Translations under genes and position numbers: made by a program | Shown here: piece by piece, positions 6,660-11,122 of the stretch | How the letters are laid out: every line of letters starts with the position of its first letter | Numbering within the stretch: the first letter of the stretch is position 1 | The notes under the pieces: model-generated | Told to the model about the DNA's origin: nothing | Database searches by the model: none | The model's input: the letters and a program-made list of their open reading frames with translations, nothing else | Source of the DNA: Bacteroidetes bacterium 4572_114 | GTDB lineage: Bacteria; Bacteroidota; Bacteroidia; Bacteroidales; 4484-276 | Length of the DNA stretch: 11,122 nt | Direction of reading: 5' to 3' | Assembly: GCA_002254335.1 (NCBI GenBank) | Contig: NIVA01000165.1 | Location: 1-11,122, forward strand

Positions 6660-7544
6660 ATGAAAATTACCATTGAAGGTTTAAGTAAAAAATATAAGAA
6701 TGGTAAACTTGCTTTAACCGATATTAACCTCGATATCGAAAATGGCATGTTTGGCCTGCTTGGGCCAAATGGCGCCGGAAAATCAAGTTTGATGCGTATC
6801 CTGGTGACCATAATGAAACCAACTACCGGATTGGTTAATGTAAATGGTTTCGACCTGGCAAAGGACCGTGGTGAAATTAGAAAAATGCTTGGTTACCTAC
6901 CGCAGGATTTTCGGTTCTTTTCAAAATTGCGGACATGGGAATTTCTTGATTATGCCGCAAGCCTGTCGGGCATAAAAAATAAAAAAATTCGTTTGCAGAA
7001 GGTTGACGAGTGGTTAGAAAAAGTTGGGTTGTTTGATGTGCGCGAGCGTCATGCCAATAAACTTTCGGGTGGGATGAAACGACGTTTGGGGATTGCCCAG
7101 GCATTGATAAGCGATCCGCAAATAATTGTTGTTGACGAACCTACCACCGGCCTGGACCCTGAAGAGCGCATACGTTTCCGTAATATCTTATCCGAATTGG
7201 GCCAGAAGGATGTTATCATAATTCTATCGACCCATATTGTCGGCGATATTTCGAGTGTTTGCCGCGACCTGGCCCTGTTAGACAATGGCATGTTACAATT
7301 TAATGGCCCGCCCGAAGCTTTAGTTGAAAAAACCCGCGGCCATGTTTGGCAGGTGAAAACTTCGGGCGTAGAGTATGATTTGCTGAAAGAAAAATACGCA
7401 GTTATCTCAACTATCCCATCAGAAGACGGCTGGGAAGTGCAGTTGGTGGGCAAGGAAATAGAAGCGAAAAATGCCATCGAGATTGAACCAAACCTTGAAC
7501 ATGCTTATGTCTATTTTATGGAGTATCTTTCGGCCGGGAAATAA
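6660..7544 (+). CDS. ABC transporter ATP-binding protein (ABC-2 exporter type), 294 aa
   Basis: This is the cytoplasmic ATPase powering the permease encoded next. All nucleotide-binding motifs are intact: Walker A GPNGAGKS (35-42), Q-loop Gln82 (YLPQDFRFF), signature LSGGMKRR (135-142), Walker B IIVVDEP with Glu160 (155-161), D-loop GLDPEE, and switch His192 (STHIVGD). The region after about residue 215 (GPPEALVEKTRGHVWQVK) is the usual C-terminal extension of CcmA/NatA-like exporters. The ATG at 6660 is preferred because the protein begins there with the family's MKITIEGLSKKYK. An upstream in-frame GTG at 6618 would add 14 unrelated residues. No Shine-Dalgarno site is seen. The gene is intact, unlike its apparent partner, from which it is separated by 258 bases of repeats, so transcriptional coupling is likely but translational coupling is not. 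Confidence 0.93.
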   Translation: MKITIEGLSKKYKNGKLALTDINLDIENGMFGLLGPNGAGKSSLMRILVTIMKPTTGLVNVNGFDLAKDRGEIRKMLGYLPQDFRFFSKLRTWEFLDYAASLSGIKNKKIRLQKVDEWLEKVGLFDVRERHANKLSGGMKRRLGIAQALISDPQIIVVDEPTTGLDPEERIRFRNILSELGQKDVIIILSTHIVGDISSVCRDLALLDNGMLQFNGPPEALVEKTRGHVWQVKTSGVEYDLLKEKYAVISTIPSEDGWEVQLVGKEIEAKNAIEIEPNLEHAYVYFMEYLSAGK

Positions 7545-7550
7545 TGCAAT

Positions 7551-7609
7551 GCGATAAGGGGACAAGGCGATAAGGGGACAAGGCGATAAGGAGACAATGA
7601 TGAGACAAG
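7551..7609. repeat. 16-bp tandem repeat (three units plus a remnant)
   Basis: The unit GCGATAAGGGGACAAG occurs at 7551 and 7567 without change. A third copy at 7583 differs at two positions, and a shortened remnant runs to 7609. The array starts six bases after the ATPase stop codon. Confidence 0.9.
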
Positions 7610-7634
7610 GCAAAAAGGAGGAAAACTGTTAATC

Positions 7635-7802
7635 ATTGAAGCATTGAACCATTGAACCATTGAAGCATTGCCACATTGAACCATTGAAGCATTGCCACAT
7701 TGAACCATTAAATCATTGAAGCATTGAACCATTGAAGCATTGAAGCATTGAACCATTGAACCATTGAAGCATTTAAACATTTAAGCATTGACCCATTGAC
7801 CA
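7635..7802. repeat. 8-bp minisatellite, 21 units, ending at the permease start codon
   Basis: Units of consensus ATTGAA(G/C)C repeat with strict 8-base register from 7635 to 7802 (168 bases = 21 x 8). Most units are ATTGAAGC or ATTGAACC. ATTGCCAC occurs twice, and the last four are degenerate (ATTTAAAC, ATTTAAGC, ATTGACCC, ATTGACCA). The start codon ATG at 7803 follows immediately, so the array occupies the whole ribosome-binding region. The minus frame is open across it only because of the repeat. Confidence 0.95.
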
Positions 7803-9455
7803 ATGATAAAACTTCACATCATAAATACTATCGCCAGATATGAAATGCGGACCCTGTTGCGTTCCTGGTTTTTCAGGATATTTGCAGGTCTGGCTATTAT
7901 TGGTTTAGGCATTTTTAATGTGGCAGTGTTTGTCCCGGCAAGTGGCGCCCCCTGGATTTACAGGGCATTACCGGCCTCCATACCTTATGCTAACCTGATA
8001 ATCCTAAACCTCGGACAGGCAATTGTTGCTGTGTTTTTGGCTTCTGAATTTTTAAAACAAGACAGGAAAAACGATACTGTTGAAGTTATTTATGCCCGCT
8101 CAATGACAAACGCCGAATACATTTTAGGGAAAGCCCTCGGTATTTTGTCAGTATTTTTTATCCTCAATCTAATTGTCCTGATTATGGGGATTGGTTTTTC
8201 ATTTATCAGCAGCGACTCGACCCAGGGCATATTGGAGTTCTTTTTCTATCCTTTGCTGATCAGTGTGCCGACCCTGGTTTTTATTTTGGGGCTATCTTTC
8301 TTTTTAATGACAGTATTAAAAAATCAGGCAATTACCTTTATCATACTTCTGGGTTACATCGCTTTAACAATTTTTTATCTAAACACAAAATACTACCACC
8401 TGTTCGATTACATTGCATATCAAATACCTATGATGAACTCAACAATTGGTGGGTTTGGGAATTTTTACGAGGTCTTGATGCATCGCGGGATTTATCTCTT
8501 TTTTGGGCTTGGGCTAATATTTTTTACGGTATTCAAATTGGAGCGGTTGCCACAATCGCGGAAAATGGCCTCGTTCCCAATTCTCCTCACCATAGTAAGC
8601 CTTTGTCTTGCAGGTTTCTTTGCAGAAAAATATATCAGCATAAAAAAAGGGGATATCAGTTTCAAAAAGCAAATGATCCAATTGAACAACGATTTTGTTA
8701 ATGCCCCCAAAGTAAAGGTAACTTCTTGCGATATTGAGCTTGAGCATCTCGGAAAGGAAATTGCCGTAATGGCCGGCCTGGGGATTTGCAACGAAACTGA
8801 TTTTGGTATCGACACCCTAATCTTTAGCCTTAATCCATCGTTAAGAATTATTTCGGCAGGATCGCATGGTGAAAAACTGCAATATAAGCGTAAGATGCAT
8901 CTTTTGATGATAAAGTACCCGGGCGGGTTGCTGCCGGGCGATAGTGCCGAATTGTCAATAAATTATCAAGGGACAATTAATGAAAGTACTCATTTTCTTG
9001 ATCAAAACCTTGACGGGTACGAAGATAATTTTTCGCTTGAGATATTTAGGGTCCGCAAGCGATATGCCTATTTGCAGGATGGGTTTGTATGCCTTACCAG
9101 CGGATCATTATGGTATCCGACATCTGGTGTGGGATACGCCTCGACCAAACCGGCACTGCATTTTCCTGATTTCACCAAATTTACGTTAAAGGTAAAAACC
9201 GACACCAATCTTGTGGCCGTTTCGCAAGGGGGACTAAATAAAACCAGCCCAGGGGAATTTGAATTCAAACCTAAAGTGGCATTGCCAAAAATAAGTTTGT
9301 TGATAGCTGATTACAATAAATATTCAATTAAGGTTGACTCAATTGAATACAGTTTATTTGCAAAAGAGGGTAACCAATATTTCCTGGATCATTTTAATGA
9401 TTTTACCGACAGCCTTCCGAATTTCCGAAGTGCCACTGCATTTTGCGTTGGATAA
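7803..9455 (+). CDS. ABC-2 type permease with M1-peptidase-like exterior, N-terminal fragment (550 aa)
   Basis: This is the membrane partner of the upstream ATPase. Hydrophobic segments lie at about residues 24-44, 61-83, 110-135, 148-171, 176-193, 229-245 and 258-274, in the ABC-2 pattern. After KYISIKKGDISF (from about 276) a soluble, extracytoplasmic region begins that resembles the N-terminal beta-domain of M1 aminopeptidases (CDIELEHLGKEIAV, YPGGLLPGDSAELSINYQG, SGSLWYPTSG). Family-like sense continues to YFLDHFNDFTDSLPN. It then reads out of frame (FRSATAFCVG) to a stop, while the expected continuation lies in the +1 frame in the next entry. The intact gene would encode roughly 1,090 residues. 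The ATG at 7803 follows directly on the octamer array and no Shine-Dalgarno site is present. The transported substrate is unknown. The truncated product keeps all membrane segments, so partial function cannot be excluded. Confidence 0.8.
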   Translation: MIKLHIINTIARYEMRTLLRSWFFRIFAGLAIIGLGIFNVAVFVPASGAPWIYRALPASIPYANLIILNLGQAIVAVFLASEFLKQDRKNDTVEVIYARSMTNAEYILGKALGILSVFFILNLIVLIMGIGFSFISSDSTQGILEFFFYPLLISVPTLVFILGLSFFLMTVLKNQAITFIILLGYIALTIFYLNTKYYHLFDYIAYQIPMMNSTIGGFGNFYEVLMHRGIYLFFGLGLIFFTVFKLERLPQSRKMASFPILLTIVSLCLAGFFAEKYISIKKGDISFKKQMIQLNNDFVNAPKVKVTSCDIELEHLGKEIAVMAGLGICNETDFGIDTLIFSLNPSLRIISAGSHGEKLQYKRKMHLLMIKYPGGLLPGDSAELSINYQGTINESTHFLDQNLDGYEDNFSLEIFRVRKRYAYLQDGFVCLTSGSLWYPTSGVGYASTKPALHFPDFTKFTLKVKTDTNLVAVSQGGLNKTSPGEFEFKPKVALPKISLLIADYNKYSIKVDSIEYSLFAKEGNQYFLDHFNDFTDSLPNFRSATAFCVG

Positions 9456-11079
9456 ACATATCTGGTCGGTAAGCAGCGATGCCGTTCAGCCCGAAATTAT
9501 GTTTTATCCCGAAAAGGGCGTTATTTTAGAGGAGACGGATTTTAAGAAACGAAAGAAACGGTCGGAAGAGCGTATGATCCGTGACAATGAAGAGGTTTCG
9601 CCCGGAGAACTTCAGGCACGTATTTTCAAAAGGTTTATCCGCGGAAACTATATGGCCGATCATGAGGAGTGGTATATGTTTGATGTGATGGACCGGAACA
9701 CATATACCCTCCTGCCAAACTACTACACTTTTATTACACAATTCAAATCCGAAAAATGGCCCGTGCTCAACCTTGCCCTTGAAGCATATTTGAAGGACAG
9801 GAACGAAAATTCGGTTTCGTCATACAGATGGTTTTTTACCGGGATCAACAGAGGTGAGCGCATCAACCTTGAACTAAAAGAGGCCCCATTAAACCACTTA
9901 TTGGAAACCGGGATAGAAAAGTCGGGAGATGTTGATGATGAAGACGATGAAGTAAATTTGAATGATATAATAATTGCCAAGGGGGAATATTTATTCTCGG
10001 TTTTCAGGGCAAGATATGGTGATGATGAGTTTAATGGGTTTTTAAACCAATTTATCGAAAATCATAAAAACAGGTCATTTTCATTTGAGGATTTTGAAAA
10101 GGATATTGAGGGTCATTTTAATGAGGATATTTCACGCGAAGTTGACAATTGGTTTTCGAAAAAGGAGTTACCGGGCTTTCTTATCAAAGACCTTCAGACA
10201 TATAAAGTAATGGAAGGTGAATTTACAAAATACCAGGTCCGTTTCAAGATTTCAAACCCTGAGGAAGTGGATGGGCTGGTTACAATAAATATAGATCTTG
10301 ACGATCCGAACAACCAACGTCGTAGAGGCTCCATTGAAACCCCTGACTTTTCACAAAAACTTCATATTCCGGCAAAAACTGCCAAAGAGATTGGTTTTGT
10401 TTTTATTTCAGAACCGGCCCGCATGAATATTTATACCCATATTTCCGAAAACCTTCCGAACAACCTCATCTATGATTTTTCATCTTTTGATGAAATAAAA
10501 AAAACAGCCATATTGGATGAAATTATAGATTGCAAACTTTTTACCGATCTTGACAACGACAACGAAATCCTTGTTGACAACGAGAGTGAGAATTTTGAAT
10601 TTCAACAGGATTTGCAAAAATCATATCTAAAATCATTAATTGATAAAAACAAAAAGCAGGGGTATAAATATTCAGGGATACGCTGGTGGAACCCCCCGGC
10701 AGAATGGAAGCCCGTGTTGCGTTCAGGTTTCTACGGGAAATATGTCCGTTCGGCCGTTTACACCAAAGCGGGCCATGGCGAACGTACTGCCACCTGGAAA
10801 GCCCCATTGGAAAGTGATGGGCAGTATGATGTCTATTGTCATGTCGAGAAAATAAATGTCAACAGGCGGGGATCGGCAAAAAAATCCAATTATAATTTCA
10901 AGGTTTACCACGAAGATGGGATGGATGAGATAACCTTGTCGGACGAGGAGTTGGAAGACGGATGGAACTACCTCGGGTCATTTTTCGTAACCCCTTCAAC
11001 TGCAAAGGTTGAACTCACAAATAAATCAATAGGTGAAATGATATTTGCAGATGCCGTTAAATGGGTGAAGAATGAATAG
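9397..11079 (+). CDS. C-terminal fragment of the ABC permease: zinc-less M1-peptidase-like domain plus golvesin-like domain
   Basis: This is the +1-frame continuation of the permease. True sense begins near 9422 (RISEVPLHF); the nearest in-frame ATG is 9397, inside the overlap. The M1-like catalytic half is recognisable from EVPLHF...VQPEIMFYPEKG, placed where M1 enzymes carry VPEF..GAMEN, and from KGEYLFSVFRARYGDDEF...WFSKKELPGFL, matching the M1 'KG..v...LR..lGd..F...W..qpGlP' stretch. No HExxH motif occurs; VSPGELQARIFKRF stands near where it is expected, so the domain is probably not a metallopeptidase. An acidic run (DVDDEDDE) follows. From about 10660 to the end, a beta domain with GFYGKYVRSAVYTKAG, TATWKAPLESDGQYDVY and IFADAVKW resembles golvesin/Xly-type binding domains. 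On its own the fragment has no signal peptide or membrane segment, so it would be cytosolic and probably non-functional. Confidence 0.72.
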   Translation: MILPTAFRISEVPLHFALDKHIWSVSSDAVQPEIMFYPEKGVILEETDFKKRKKRSEERMIRDNEEVSPGELQARIFKRFIRGNYMADHEEWYMFDVMDRNTYTLLPNYYTFITQFKSEKWPVLNLALEAYLKDRNENSVSSYRWFFTGINRGERINLELKEAPLNHLLETGIEKSGDVDDEDDEVNLNDIIIAKGEYLFSVFRARYGDDEFNGFLNQFIENHKNRSFSFEDFEKDIEGHFNEDISREVDNWFSKKELPGFLIKDLQTYKVMEGEFTKYQVRFKISNPEEVDGLVTINIDLDDPNNQRRRGSIETPDFSQKLHIPAKTAKEIGFVFISEPARMNIYTHISENLPNNLIYDFSSFDEIKKTAILDEIIDCKLFTDLDNDNEILVDNESENFEFQQDLQKSYLKSLIDKNKKQGYKYSGIRWWNPPAEWKPVLRSGFYGKYVRSAVYTKAGHGERTATWKAPLESDGQYDVYCHVEKINVNRRGSAKKSNYNFKVYHEDGMDEITLSDEELEDGWNYLGSFFVTPSTAKVELTNKSIGEMIFADAVKWVKNE

Positions 11080-11106
11080 GTTGCAGGTTTGGGCCGGGTA
11101 GTACAG

Positions 11107-11122
11107 ACGCACGGCCGTGCGT
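11107..11122. repeat. 16-bp perfect palindrome at the right edge
   Basis: ACGCACGGCCGTGCGT equals its own reverse complement and starts 28 bases after the permease stop. The preceding GTACAG suggests that the palindrome extends past the window as a dispersed intergenic repeat of the GTAGAGACGCACGG type known from several bacterial phyla. It could also act as a terminator hairpin. The window end prevents a decision. Confidence 0.55.

Noticed and set aside
7511..7780. Minus-strand ORF with a repeated amino-acid pattern (MVQCFNASMVQCFN)
   Set aside because: It is only the translation of the 8-bp array and of the end of the ATPase gene. An 8-base unit gives an 8-residue repeat in any open frame, and there is no start signal.
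7635..7802. CRISPR array
   Set aside because: Units are 8 bases and contiguous, with no spacers and no cas genes.
9334..9396. TTG start for the second permease fragment
   Set aside because: The codons before about 9422 are out-of-frame reading of the first fragment; the family-like sense begins only after that point.

Overview
The window looks like chromosomal DNA of a Bacteroidota bacterium, probably a Bacteroidales/Marinilabiliales-type lineage. The reasons are AT-rich coding DNA, mostly absent Shine-Dalgarno sites, several TAnnTTTG -7 elements (the Bacteroidota sigma-ABfr type), a large secreted beta-propeller-like protein, and an ABC permease fused to an M1-peptidase-like and golvesin-like exterior. 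The lineage is inferred from style; no rRNA or marker gene is present.

Layout. Positions 1-3014 (minus) hold one large secreted-protein gene that runs off the left edge and is broken twice: an in-frame TGA at 1167-1169 and a one-base frame break at 882-887. Its leader carries a (CT)8 tract and an 11-base homopolymer. A small orphan histidine-phosphotransfer (Hpt) protein is divergent at 3265-3657 (plus). A MATE efflux protein (3775-5085, minus) converges on it, with a hairpin terminator between them. The MATE protein lacks about 25 residues in its first half when its own two half-repeats are compared. A 441-base divergent promoter region follows, then a small iron-sulfur flavoprotein/FMN reductase (5527-6066, plus) with a palindromic operator-like site at its promoter.

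A 593-base gene-free stretch (6067-6659) then holds an 11-bp repeat array in near-helical phase, a 130-bp element bounded by 14-bp inverted repeats (MITE-like), and a strong hairpin. Next is a two-gene ABC system: an ATPase (6660-7544) and an ABC-2 type permease whose C-terminal half is an M1-aminopeptidase-like domain without zinc ligands, followed by a golvesin-like beta domain. The two genes are separated by a 16-bp repeat and by exactly 21 copies of an 8-bp repeat ending at the permease start codon. The permease is split by a frame break near 9422, giving 7803-9455 and 9397-11079. The right edge is a 16-bp perfect palindrome.

How the genes fit together: the ATPase and permease plausibly form one exporter or envelope machine, now probably broken. 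The flavoprotein and MATE pump share a divergent promoter region and might respond to redox or toxic compounds, but nothing proves this. The recurring theme is slippage-prone DNA: four short-repeat tracts and three gene interruptions, two of them beside A-runs. No CRISPR array, tRNA, rRNA, transposase or defence system was seen. I do not see a clearly new biological system. The most unusual items are the octamer array abutting the permease start and the permease/dead-peptidase/golvesin fusion.
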